A DNA stretch of 64,000 nucleotides from Gracilariopsis chorda (Eukaryota > Rhodophyta > Florideophyceae > Gracilariales > Gracilariaceae). The stretch spans positions 62,001 to 126,000 of the forward strand of contig NBIV01000211.1 in assembly GCA_003194525.1 (NCBI GenBank). The letters run 5' to 3'. Each line of letters starts with the position of its first letter. The first letter of the stretch is position 1. The notes under the pieces were generated by a model. That model was not told where the DNA came from and searched no databases. It worked only from the letters and a program-made list of their open reading frames with translations. Made by a program: the position numbers and the translations under genes. Below, piece after piece: positions 55,156-64,000 of the stretch.

Positions 55156-56418
55156 ATGTACCGCTCTAGCATTCCCAGGTTCATAGGCCTTCTGTTGGTA
55201 TCTCTTATTGTTTCTGTCCATGCATGGGGTTCCAACCCGATTCCGGACTCCATTCGACCCAAAACGAACTGGGAGTCCAGCTTCCCCTCGAACCCCACTG
55301 TGACCGTCCAAACAGGTCACTCCGCCCAACAGGCCATCGACTCCTGCGATAATCTCGTAGGTTCCGAGGGGTATTGCACTGTGCTTCTTGTTGGCAACCC
55401 ATCAGATTCCACTATCAACATCTACCGCTCTCGCACCAAGCTTACCTCCAACGGTGCCGAAATCACGTCGTCTGGGTCCGTCACATTTGTTGCGGTTAAC
55501 ACTCCTTACGTGCACAGAGTAGTCGTCGAGAACCTCAACATCCGCGGGCACACAGCTGCCAATATCTACGCCATCTTTGTTAGCGGCTCAGCTATCTCCG
55601 AAATTGTCTTGCGTGGGAATAATATCTACTCGTTCAACGGCACAAGCAACGCCCATGGCATTGCCGTGTACGGTGAGGGCTCCGTTCCAATATCTGATGT
55701 CAGCATTCTCTTCAACGAAGTGTACGATATGAGCACGGGTTATAGCGAGAGCATCGTCGTCAATGGAAACGTCGTTCGATGGGTCATCGGCAGCAATTAC
55801 GTTCATGACGTCAACAACATCGCCATCGATGCAATAGGCGGTGAAGGTACCTTCCCCCCGAGCTCCTTCGCCCGCCTACCTCGCCCAAGCGATGCTGCTC
55901 GTAAGGGCGTTATTGAGTATAATACCGTAGAGAGAGTTAGCACCCTCACCAACCCCAATTATGGGAACAGTCATACTTGGGCGGCGGGTATCTATGTTGA
56001 CGGAGCGCGGGAAGTGCTCATTCAAGGCAACACTCTCGTCGGTACGCCGTGGGGTATAGAGATTGGAGCGGAGAATTGTGTAATCACTACCGATGTCATT
56101 GTGCGATACAATACCATCTCCAACAGCTACTATGGCGACTTCCTTATAGGAGGGTACAACCCTGGTGGATACGTAGGCAATGGTTCCATTCAGTGCAACC
56201 CGCGTTTCACGCAGGATGCTGACGAAGGCCACGGCTATGTGCAGCGCATCTCCGTCATGGGTAACAACTTCTCGACTACAACTGGTTCTGAGGATAACAT
56301 TCTTGTCCAGTACAGGGCTACATACGCTGTCATTGCACAACCTGGCGTAAGTCCCCAGAACGAAAACGGCAACGGTAGCGCAGCCGGTGACGAGAACGCA
56401 GTTCGTACGTGGCTCTAG
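55156..56418 (+). CDS. Secreted right-handed parallel beta-helix protein
   Basis: A 420-residue protein with a signal peptide (FIGLLLVSLIVSVHAWG). From residue ~60 it is built of repeating strands with Asn and Gly turns, e.g. VVVENLNIRGH, IVLRGNNIYSFNG, VSILFNEVYDMS, VIEYNTVERVS, VLIQGNTLVG, VIVRYNTISNSYYG and ISVMGNNFS. These are the PbH1-type coils of pectate-lyase-like folds. This fold often serves polysaccharide lyases, hydrolases or epimerases, so a cell-wall or extracellular carbohydrate role is likely, but I cannot assign catalytic residues. ATG 55156 was chosen because it starts the signal peptide; the open frame begins earlier. GC-rich like other host genes here. Confidence 0.78.
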   Translation: MYRSSIPRFIGLLLVSLIVSVHAWGSNPIPDSIRPKTNWESSFPSNPTVTVQTGHSAQQAIDSCDNLVGSEGYCTVLLVGNPSDSTINIYRSRTKLTSNGAEITSSGSVTFVAVNTPYVHRVVVENLNIRGHTAANIYAIFVSGSAISEIVLRGNNIYSFNGTSNAHGIAVYGEGSVPISDVSILFNEVYDMSTGYSESIVVNGNVVRWVIGSNYVHDVNNIAIDAIGGEGTFPPSSFARLPRPSDAARKGVIEYNTVERVSTLTNPNYGNSHTWAAGIYVDGAREVLIQGNTLVGTPWGIEIGAENCVITTDVIVRYNTISNSYYGDFLIGGYNPGGYVGNGSIQCNPRFTQDADEGHGYVQRISVMGNNFSTTTGSEDNILVQYRATYAVIAQPGVSPQNENGNGSAAGDENAVRTWL

Positions 56419-56702
56419 TCCTAAAACAGTTCTGTGTGATGAGACCAGGCTACTCTGAACTCTGCAGTCTTATGGCCGCTGAGTTATCAACCACATGATG
56501 TGATCCTTAACAGCTATAGTCCACATCTGACCCAGCTTTAATACTCTCATTAAGCACGCATGAAGGCCGACGTATTTTACCTCGATGATGTTTATAACTA
56601 TAACGTGTGAGAGACAAGGGTATGAAGGGTAATGTCCTTTTCTATCCAGCTTGACTGAAAAGATTGCCTTTCTGATGAGGTCAGAGAGAACCTACAATCG
56701 GC
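56419..56702. other. Spacer downstream of the beta-helix gene
   Basis: No features recognised. Confidence 0.4.
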
Positions 56703-56994
56703 GTTACTTCTTCTTTATTGTGGGCGCTTGATGCATGATTACAACATAACGGTAGATATTCTTCCTTGAAAACTTCTCTCTCCTTAAGAAGGCTTACAAC
56801 TTTTTCGGCCACTGACGGACAATATCAGATATGTCCTTTCCTTTTCGTCTTGTAGATAGCGGAAGCTCTGATCTCCTAGACTCCCTTCCTTTTGAACAGC
56901 GGTGGACATAACGTTGTACACCGCCTGTGTCCTGCAAAAAGCTTGGCGTCTCGGTGACAATCAGCGCTGCCAAGTGTATTGTAATTTCACCCAC
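56703..56994 (-). mobile_element. LINE 3' end, copy C
   Basis: The minus strand reads GGVQRYVHRC, ESRRSELPLSTRRKGKDI, IVRQWPKKL and (after a stop) AFLRREKFS, matching copies A and B. It ends in CACAATAAAGAAGAAG, like the tail of copy B. Decayed and 5'-truncated. Confidence 0.72.
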
Positions 56995-57319
56995 GATGAT
57001 GAACAGCGTACCAAGGATACAGAGTTAAAAGGCTGATCCCTTTATTCATTGTCCACGAAGTATCGGGTTCAAACAAGAAATCTCTTAGCAAGCCTTTTGA
57101 TCGCGTGTCAAACAATCGCAGGAGACATGAGGAATGTATATCATGTTTGCTGAGTTCCCCAACCGACCGCACAATTCATCCTTCCCCGAAGAACCGAACC
57201 TCAAATTTGTCAATAACGCAGCATGTTCTGTCGATATGCCATTTGCCCTCCCGTTGGTATACCGTGAACTTTTCGCCTAATGCGGCGAGAAGTACAGAGC
57301 TGATCTTTGGGGCCTTCCA

Positions 57320-58191
57320 CTAAATCCCGTCCATTTGTGCTTTGGAATAGCAGCCTTGCTTCTTTAGCCCGTCCACCCGTCTGTCCGACATAAGTATGTA
57401 AAGCCCGATAAGTTTCCGCACCTGGGCGTCCGTATGTGTACTGAGCGGCTCTTTGCAGATCCCCATCAGCGAGGAATACCAAAAGTCACCTGTACAAGCC
57501 TGCCAGAAACCAACGAACAAGAGGAAGTAATTGGCGAGCCATTCCGTGACGGCCTTTCCTACTGCTAAACTTGAGTCAAAGTCTTCCTGCAACGCCTCGT
57601 CGAGCGCGAGTCTGCATGCAGTGAAAAACACAAAAGCAGCTACAAGATTAGAGAACACTAGAAGCCAAGCAGAGATCTCAAAAAACTTGTTATCCCTTGA
57701 CCTAACCGCAAGAGTGTCCTCAACGACTTCTCGCACCAGAACCTGATCGTCAGCGGATATAATTCGCTGTTCGTCCCATCGCACCACATCTCCTTCTGCG
57801 TGGCGCTCAGCTGCATCGGAAACAATGAAAATGGGGGCCATGGACTTCTGCGTCACGTGAGCGAAGTGATGCAGCTTGAAAAGCGAGAATATCGACCTGC
57901 GAGCGGGCCCAATGAGACGGCGACTCAATCAAGTAATGAAATAGTCGGAACTGCAATAAACGAGACGAAGAGTACCGCCGCAGAAGATATTACAACCAAC
58001 GTCATGCTAATACCTCGCTCATACAAAGCTACCACTCTCTTTACTATGAATACGACTTGAAAAACTACCAAGGAGAAGAACGGCATACTGGAGAGGGCTA
58101 ACAAGATGTTTCGGTTGTTCGGATGCATGGGTTTTGACGTCACAACGAGCAAAAAGAGTAACTCTTGACCAAGAGGCGACAGTGAGAACAA
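57320..58191 (-). pseudogene. Multi-pass membrane protein, frame broken
   Basis: Two overlapping frames read in sequence. The first (58191..57925) has hydrophobic helices ELLFLLVVTS, MPFFSLVVFQVVFIV and MTLVVISSAAVLFVSFIAVP. The second (57928..57320) has a charged loop (RHAEGDVVRWDEQRIIS) and helices EISAWLLVFSNLVAAFVFFT and WLANYFLLFVGFW. The switch at ~57.93 kb is a frameshift or an intron, and there is no ATG at the 5' side in the first frame. At least five membrane segments in total. Family not recognised. Confidence 0.45.
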
Positions 58192-59665
58192 AAACTGAGC
58201 TCATCCGGGGAAGACAGATCACGTCTCCATTTCGAACTTAACAGAGCGCATTACATTATTGAACTAAAAAACGCAGTTGGCAAAAACATCATAGGTTAGG
58301 ACCCTAACATATATAGCGGCTGTCCTCTGAAACATTATGGTCGCAATCTAGAATCCGGACAGCATACCAGGCGGTAATCTTACCAAGGGCAGGAGCCTCT
58401 GTGAGCCGGCTGTCGAGCCAATGTGTAGCCGTACTAGAGCCGCAACAGCAGCACAGTGAGGAGCTGGAATAGAATCTGATGGCATCAGATGTGGTCAGAT
58501 GGTGAGTGTCTACACGAATGGCCGAGTGTTACTTCCTTGAACGCTTCGATTGACCGATAAGTGCACTTGAACCCGTACAAAGCTCATTGCTTATTTCGCA
58601 TTTCGGTGTATTTGAAACAGACATCGCGACCGCTGGGGTCAAGGTGCCGTGTACTGCATTTTCAATGGTTTGGATCTCCGTCGTTGCGTCCTTTGGGTCG
58701 ACTTGCGACCATTTGTTCGCTTTATCAACAAGTGTGACGCGTTAGCTGCAGAAGTGAGGGGAGACTATCGACCGGTCAGAAGGACAGTTCTTGTAAAGTA
58801 TATCCCAGTTGTTGCGGTATTGGTCATTCGTGCTGGAGAGTATATAAAGGCAAGACTGCAAGGACGAAAGGTTAGCCGTCAGAAGGGCTCTACCAGCGGT
58901 ACTTGAGGGTCTCAAGTTGAACCTATACCCTGAAGTTGCTTCAAATCATACCTGTGCCATTGCTTGTCAGTAAACCCCCATAAAACACAATGTATGAAGA
59001 AGTCGTCCACAGCTGAAACTGTTTTGGCCTTAGAGTTAGACCAGCGCCATACAAATGCAAAAGTAGCTTCGATCGCAAAGTTGTCTTCTGTAAATAGGCA
59101 CCCACATAACGCGAGCGTGCAGTCCTGTACGCAATCGAGACTGGTAATCCTGCATGCACAACCATGGTTGTCTGTGTCCCATCGCTTTATACGAAGTTCA
59201 TTGATCCTAAGAGTTTCTTGTTGTTCAAGAACAGATGGATCAAGATGAGTAGTACATATGGCGAAGAAACCGGCTGATGATATGATTTTGCGGATATCCT
59301 AATGAGAAATTGAAAGATTAGAACTTGATAGCGGAAGTCATGTGCTACCGCAGATGGCCCCCCTCAAAACACCGGAGTTCTCAGCAAATTGGGGCGCGTT
59401 ACAACTTCTTCTCAGTTCTTTCCGGCGGACTATTGCATTGCTCTGTGTTAAAAGGGTCTTGATGTCCGGTAACGCTGCAGCATCGGCAAACGCCGCTGAC
59501 ACATTATGAGAAAGTGCTGGAGAAGCGGGGGTAGGTATGTGTTACTGTATCCGCATTAACGCTCTCACACTCGAAGTGGTGGTCAGGTCATTCTTGAACA
59601 GCAGTTTCGAAGTCAAGAAAGAGATGACTGTCATCTGAATGTGTCGTAGTCGACCTCTCTCTAGT
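58192..59665. other. Spacer, possibly with a transposase remnant
   Basis: On the minus strand around 58.95-59.2 kb one reading gives CGCLFTEDNFAIEATFAFVW then RWSNSKAKTVS, faintly like the N-terminal part of IS1595/ISXO2-type transposases. No catalytic core is seen, so I do not call it. An 85-codon frame at 58649..58906 (+) is unassigned. Confidence 0.35.
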
Positions 59666-60412
59666 TCACTTCGGGGGTTTGGTCAGAGTACCCACCTCAA
59701 CGCCATCGAGAAAATCTTTGATACATGAGATAACACTGGGACTATATAGCATTAGGTTATGGGTAAGGCGAAGCTCCTTGCGATAGTGAGGGCGATGCAG
59801 AATGGACTCGGCCTTTCCGACAATGCCATCAGATTCGTCAGCAATAAGGGGGTTAAGTCGACCGCCGGTGCCGGCTACCACCAGTACTTGAACCTGGTCA
59901 GGAATACGCCCAAGCTGGGCGGCAAACCATTGCTCGTCCTTCATGAGGAGCTCGTAGCCTGCATGGGATCCCAGCACAACACGTGCAGCGCCATGCACCA
60001 AATCGCGCACAACTTGAGGTCCGGCCACATTATCCCGATGGAAGGCACGCGCAAGAGCTGCACCCTGAACTGGTGGCGCGATCATGACACAGCGGGCGGA
60101 GCTGAGGTGGTCACCAAGTACAGCGCCGAGCCCGGCCGCAAAGGCGCGATGCACGACGAGCCCGCCGAAGGAGTGCGACACGAAGTTGACGGAGGATGGG
60201 AATACATTTTGGCGCTCCAGATGGGTCGTTACAGCGTCGATGAGGCCCTCGCTATGCTCTCGTAGCGGCGCGGCGCGGCTGCGGTATCCAAAGTTGAGCA
60301 CATCATACTGAGAAGAAAGCGCAACCGCCAGTGGCAGCATCTGCAAGCGCGCACCAAGGAAGCCGTGCAAGAGCACGACGAGCCCGCGACGTCCGGTGGC
60401 AGTGCGAACCAT
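59666..60412 (-). CDS. Alpha/beta hydrolase (lipase/esterase-like)
   Basis: A 248-residue intact protein from the first in-frame ATG at 60412. It has LVVLLHGFLG (oxyanion-hole HG at 16-17), the nucleophile elbow VSHSFGGLVVHRA with Ser81 (first Gly of G-x-S-x-G replaced by Ser), Asp195 in ADESDGIVG and His218 in RLTHNLML. These give a full Ser-Asp-His triad. The frame is open ~40 codons upstream without an ATG. The family covers lipases, esterases and acylhydrolases; the substrate cannot be told. No signal peptide with this start. Confidence 0.82.
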   Translation of the reverse strand: MVRTATGRRGLVVLLHGFLGARLQMLPLAVALSSQYDVLNFGYRSRAAPLREHSEGLIDAVTTHLERQNVFPSSVNFVSHSFGGLVVHRAFAAGLGAVLGDHLSSARCVMIAPPVQGAALARAFHRDNVAGPQVVRDLVHGAARVVLGSHAGYELLMKDEQWFAAQLGRIPDQVQVLVVAGTGGRLNPLIADESDGIVGKAESILHRPHYRKELRLTHNLMLYSPSVISCIKDFLDGVEVGTLTKPPK

Positions 60413-61165
60413 AGGCGGATGTGATGGGCGAAAGATCAACAAAAAGCTACGAACGTCCACAGATGTCAACGGGGACCGTATCAGTGCAAACAAAAATGCA
60501 GCATTTGTCCACGGGGCATGCAGCCATACCAATATTGTTGTTCAGTCCTCGTGTCGCGCTTTTTGCGTCAAGCAGGAGGGGTCTGAAGCTAAGGCCCAAG
60601 GCCATCGATGGAAGCTGGGGTATGTGAGGATCTTACAAAGCTGAAGCTTTAGCGTTATCTTCCATCCTTTTTTCTTGTACCCGACAGCTGTTTTGGGTAT
60701 GTCTTTGAAGGTGAACCCTTGAAGGCGCCCTCTCTGTTGTGAGAGGAAGACCATACCTCTAGTGTATATTCGACCAATGGCATCATATGAGGCCAAAATT
60801 GATTGTCGCACAAATTTTGTAAACAAGGTTATTTTGTCAAGATTCTTAGTCCACTACGTAGTTCGAAGTCTTGTTTACTCCGGCAGAGCTCAAGTCCCAG
60901 TTCATACTCCCATCAAGTTTACATTAGAGAGTTTACGAAGAAATTGGTTTTTCGAGTGACATCCATTTATGGCTGCAGCAGATTTGTCACGAAATTAAAT
61001 TACACGAACCTCATCCAGTGCATACGAAACTCGCCAATCTATCCACAATTATGAGTACTTCAAAAAAGCCTCACAAATGCAACGGTTACTACAGAGGGCG
61101 GGAAACCGTTTTCCTTCCTGCACGAACCCTTGACAGCGTCAAATATCAGTTTCACTAGAGACAAG
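60413..61165. other. Spacer upstream of the Harbinger element
   Basis: No gene is supported. It should contain the left end of the Harbinger transposon, but I found no clear inverted repeat matching the right side. Confidence 0.4.
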
Positions 61166-62536
61166 ATGAATTTAACGCACTTCGCAATATTCCAAGCGTT
61201 CAAGCGTCAAAAGAAAAGAAAAGAGCCACTCCGTCTCGGGTTTCTCTCTGAGCTTGACGACCTAAAGCAAATTCTTTTGCTTGCCAGATATTATTCTTCC
61301 CAGCATGACACTCAGAAAATCAACGCTCGGTGGCTGCTAGTCAGCAAATATGCATTCAATTTAAACCGGTACAGCAACCAAAGCTCTCTACAAAACTTTC
61401 GTTTTCTGCCACATGAAATACCCAAGATCGCAGCACTTTTTAACTTCATCGCCAACAGAACTGCTCGATCTGGGTACTGGACAGATTCTATCACGTCATG
61501 TTGTATCGTTCTCCGCCGTCTTGATAGCTTTTCTCGTTGGCTCTATATTGAGACTCAGTTTGGAATGCACTAATCAGCCTTCAGCGAGATATTCTGGGAG
61601 GCTATGGAGTCGTTCATAGCCAACGTAGGCCACATCCTGCAGTTTCGTCTTCATTTTATGCAGCAAAGAGCTGTGCTTTATGCGGCAGCAATTACCGAGA
61701 AAGGGGCTCCACTAGATAACATACTCGGCTTTATTGATTGCACGAAGATTCAAATGAGCCGCCCAGGAGGGTCAAGTGCGTTGCAGCGTTCGTGCTACTC
61801 GGGACACAAGAGGTTCCACTGCCTCATCTACCAAACAATCACGACTCCAGATGGGGTGATATTTCATCTACATGGACCTGAGGTTGGGAGGAGGCATGAC
61901 ATGACCCTGTACCGTGACAGCGGTCTCGACACGCACTTGTCAGGGTGTACGGTTATTGACGGGAAGCAGTATGCGGTATATAGTGATCCTGCATATATGC
62001 TCCGCACATGGTTGCAGGTTGGTTTTCCTCCTGGGGGAGCCACGCCTATTGAAGCCGCCTTCAACCGGGACATGAGTGCCGTGAGAGAAGCTTTAGAGTG
62101 GTCCTACAAGGACCTTAAGCAAATGTGGTCGTCACAGGATTACATAAGATTACTACGAGTACGGAAGGCCCCGATAGCTCTAATGTACGAAGCAGCAGCG
62201 ATACTACTCAACTGCAAAACTTGTTTGAAGCACGGTGGTCAGGTCGGTTCGTACTTCCTATTTTCACCACCGACACTTGAGAACTACATAAGCGGGGGTA
62301 TCCAGGAATATACTGGAGCGTTGAAGAAAGCTTTTATGCCAAGGTGTATGTGTGCCCTCAATGGAGCGTACGGAGCGGCCAAGCACAAAGTCCGCAGCGG
62401 AGGCGTCCGACCGAGCGAAGCGAGGGAGGTCGCCGGAGCGAAGGACTTTGCGCGGAGCCGTGAAGTACGCTGCTTTGAAAGGCACACAACTTGGCGGATA
62501 GCGCAGCACACGCGCATCTTGTACCCAAGCAAATAA
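61166..62536 (+). pseudogene. PIF/Harbinger transposase with one in-frame stop
   Basis: From the first ATG (61166) the N-terminal part has the typical ITSCCIVLRRLDSFSRWLYI and ETQFGMH, then a TAA at 61571-61573, then the same frame continues SAFSEIFWEAMESFI. The DDE_Tnp_4 nuclease core is complete. Counting from the ATG at 61604, the acidic residues are Asp45 (GFIDCTKI), Asp128 (YSDPAYML) and Glu165 (REALEW), with GHKRFHCLIYQ and GPEVGRRHDM between. One nonsense change (a CAA to TAA step would explain it) thus separates it from an intact transposase of ~456 residues. A dyad-rich insert adds unusual Arg/Ser-rich residues near the C-terminus. The Myb-like partner lies convergent, 89 bp away. 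Confidence 0.88.
62366..62470. repeat. Foldback insert within the Harbinger transposase C-terminus
   Basis: GCGTAC and GTACGC lie at the outer ends, CAAAGTCC and GGACTTTG inside them, and a smaller CGACC/GGTCG hairpin at the centre. The ~105 bp is GC-rich and keeps the transposase frame open. It encodes RSGGVRPSEAREVAGAKDFA-like residues not typical of the family. Confidence 0.65.
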
Positions 62537-62624
62537 CTCTCATATAGCGAAAGCGATATGCTGTACGATGCGCCATTTACCGACCAGAAAGCATGGCGTC
62601 AATGATCACACACGAACTACAAGG

Positions 62625-63638
62625 CTACTTCAACTTGTCAGCGAGGGCAGAGAGAACATTGATAAGGCTTTGACGCTCTTTCATAGCCATGCGGCGCTCG
62701 TCCTTGTCTAGCTCACACTTCCGCTCGTCCAGCGCCAGCCGTTTCTCCTTCATCACGAGACGATGTTCGTCTTTTGCATCTCGACTCCCCTCATGCGCTT
62801 GCATCTCAGTCCATCGCTTGACATCATGCTCGAAGCGCGATTCTTCCAGCTTCAGACGTTTTACATCCAGCTCTTAACGAAGTTTGATCTCCTCTTGAAT
62901 AGCGTCCTTCTCGTCGTCATCCGAGTCCGTGCTGAACACACGTTTCCTTACCTTTTTGAAGGCCACTGGAGAGCTCTTGTCACTGTCACTCGCGCCACAG
63001 TCTTCCTCCCTATCCTCCCTTTGCTGCTTTTGCATCCTTGTTACAGCCTTCGCGCGAATAGCCTCTCCGGCGTCATTAAGCTGTTTCTCTTTCTCTGTCC
63101 GTTCATTGATCAGTGCATTCTTTCGCTCTTGTTCTTCATCCATGGCGAGGATGACATCATCGAGAAGTTCCTCCCGTTGACCGCGCTTCTCTACAATACC
63201 CGACGCAGCCGCCGTTCCCCGCACTTCGACTCTTCGTTTCTCAACAATGGTCGTGAAGCGGTCACGGAGTGTTTTTGGGACCGGACGCGTAATATCTACA
63301 AGCTGTGACGAGGGTGCAGCATCAAGAAAAAGCTTTAGGGCCTGCTCAAAACGCTTGCCAGTTTTACCATGAGGCGCAACATGTGCGTCAGAGGCCGTGA
63401 CAGCCTTCAACAACAAGAGGTCCCATGCTTCAGTAAAGCGGATCCGTTTTTTCTTGGCTAATGATGGAGTGCTTCTGGGGACACATACGGCATCTGAGGC
63501 AGCAGGCGCATACGGGGGTTGCGAATCTTTGTTCACCACGTCGTTCTGAGTAGGCGTAGCGGGGGAATGGGAGAACTGCCCATCTTTGGGAAAGGTTTTG
63601 TGCGCGTTTGTTGGTGTAGATGGCCTCAGCGGTGGCAA
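62625..63638 (-). pseudogene. Harbinger Myb/SANT-like partner protein, one in-frame stop
   Basis: The main frame (63638..62874) has a Myb/SANT-type helix region (RIRFTEAWDLLLLKAVTASD; GKRFEQALKLF) after a Pro/Thr-rich leader. Then come a basic helix and a long charged coiled coil (EEQERKNALINERTEKEKQL). A TAA at 62874-62876 interrupts the coil, and the same frame carries on with ELDVKRLKLEESRFEHDVKR to TAG at 62625. Harbinger elements need such a Myb-like protein for nuclear import and end recognition of the transposase. No in-frame ATG is seen near 63638, so the 5' end may lie in another exon. Confidence 0.72.
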
Positions 63639-63913
63639 AGCAATGTTATTGGTCAGTTCTTCTCTGCGTTTCGGCGGGATACTCTATATGTTTTTTGGCT
63701 ACTTGGGTGGCCATCTCTCACAGCTAGTTTTTTTTTGATTTCGTACCGGGCGCCGAGTAGACGGAATATGACTTCGTGTCGACAACAGAATTTCGTATAG
63801 GTGTACAATTGTTCGTGGTGTACGAAATCTTCATCGAGTCACGAGTTAAAATCGAGCTTCGTAAATCCTCTATTCAACAACTTCAACTTCGTAAACTTCC
63901 AAAAACCCATCAC
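63639..63913. other. Junction between the Harbinger element and the next piggyBac-type element
   Basis: A CTAG followed by a T run occurs at ~63723. No TIR like that of the 40.6-43.5 kb element is visible, so the second piggyBac copy belongs to a different subfamily or starts elsewhere. Confidence 0.35.
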
Positions 63914-64000
63914 AATGACAACTGTATCTGATATGCGCCGTAAAGTCGGCACCCGTGCGCATACACGTGCTCGACTTGTCACATCAGTTCCTAACTGCAA
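63914..64000 (+). CDS. Start of a second piggyBac-type N-terminal ORF (partial)
   Basis: ATG at 63914 begins MTTVSDMRRKVGTRAHTRAR and goes on LVTSVPNCK to the window edge. It matches the ORF at 42921..43271 (DLRRTVGT, SRARLVT, ECK) in order and spacing. Both are ~30 residues into the same unknown domain. The rest of the element should lie beyond the window. Confidence 0.7.

Noticed and set aside
58941-59210. IS1595/ISXO2-type transposase remnant
   Set aside because: Only a faint N-terminal resemblance; no catalytic core found.
1-64000. CRISPR array, operons or bacterial features
   Set aside because: No regularly spaced repeats; introns, LTR elements and AMPK show a eukaryotic nuclear genome.

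Overview
The window reads as nuclear DNA of a eukaryote. A few compact, GC-rich, almost intronless host genes sit among long, AT-richer stretches of transposon remains. An AMPK/SNF1 beta subunit with a myristoylation start, a eukaryotic type RNase III with one 96-nt intron, and a mix of Copia, Gypsy/chromovirus, piggyBac, PIF/Harbinger and LINE sequences fit a compact-gene, transposon-rich genome such as that of a red macroalga (florideophyte). That assignment is inference, at roughly 40% confidence; no rRNA, tRNA or organelle marker settles it.

Layout. 0-4.5 kb: a host gene cluster (end of a galactose mutarotase, AMPK-beta, RNase III, a secreted Cys-rich protein). 5.6-11.5 kb: a young, nearly whole Copia element with very short LTRs and a 5-bp target duplication. 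12.6-15.8 kb: a Gypsy fossil. 17.2-22.9 kb: an unusual cluster with a ParB-like gene, a coiled-coil partner and a zinc-finger ORF, joined by a duplicated 150-bp segment and a foldback element. 23.4-28.2 kb: a second Gypsy fossil of the same family with both LTRs. 29.4-32.6 kb: a gag/protease-only fossil. 33.3-38.6 kb: a chromovirus fossil with a hairpin cassette inserted in it. 38.7-39.9 kb: a decayed PIF/Harbinger transposase. 40.65-43.48 kb: a complete piggyBac-like transposon whose ends appear to be flanked by CTAG rather than TTAA. 44-52.8 kb: LINE 3' ends, a duplicated hypothetical gene, a GC-rich island and a decayed paralogue of the Cys-rich gene. 53-60.5 kb: further host genes (ankyrin protein, secreted beta-helix protein, membrane protein, alpha/beta hydrolase). 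61.1-63.6 kb: a Harbinger transposase and its Myb-like partner, facing each other. From 63.9 kb: the start of a second piggyBac-type N-terminal ORF that runs off the window.

How the genes relate. The host genes are ordinary housekeeping or secreted proteins and do not form an operon. The two convergent Harbinger genes form the usual transposase/Myb pair. The piggyBac N-terminal ORF recurs at the window end, so it is a conserved part of that transposon family. The 17-23 kb cluster is the most novel part: its ParB-like protein and neighbours match no transposon class I can name.
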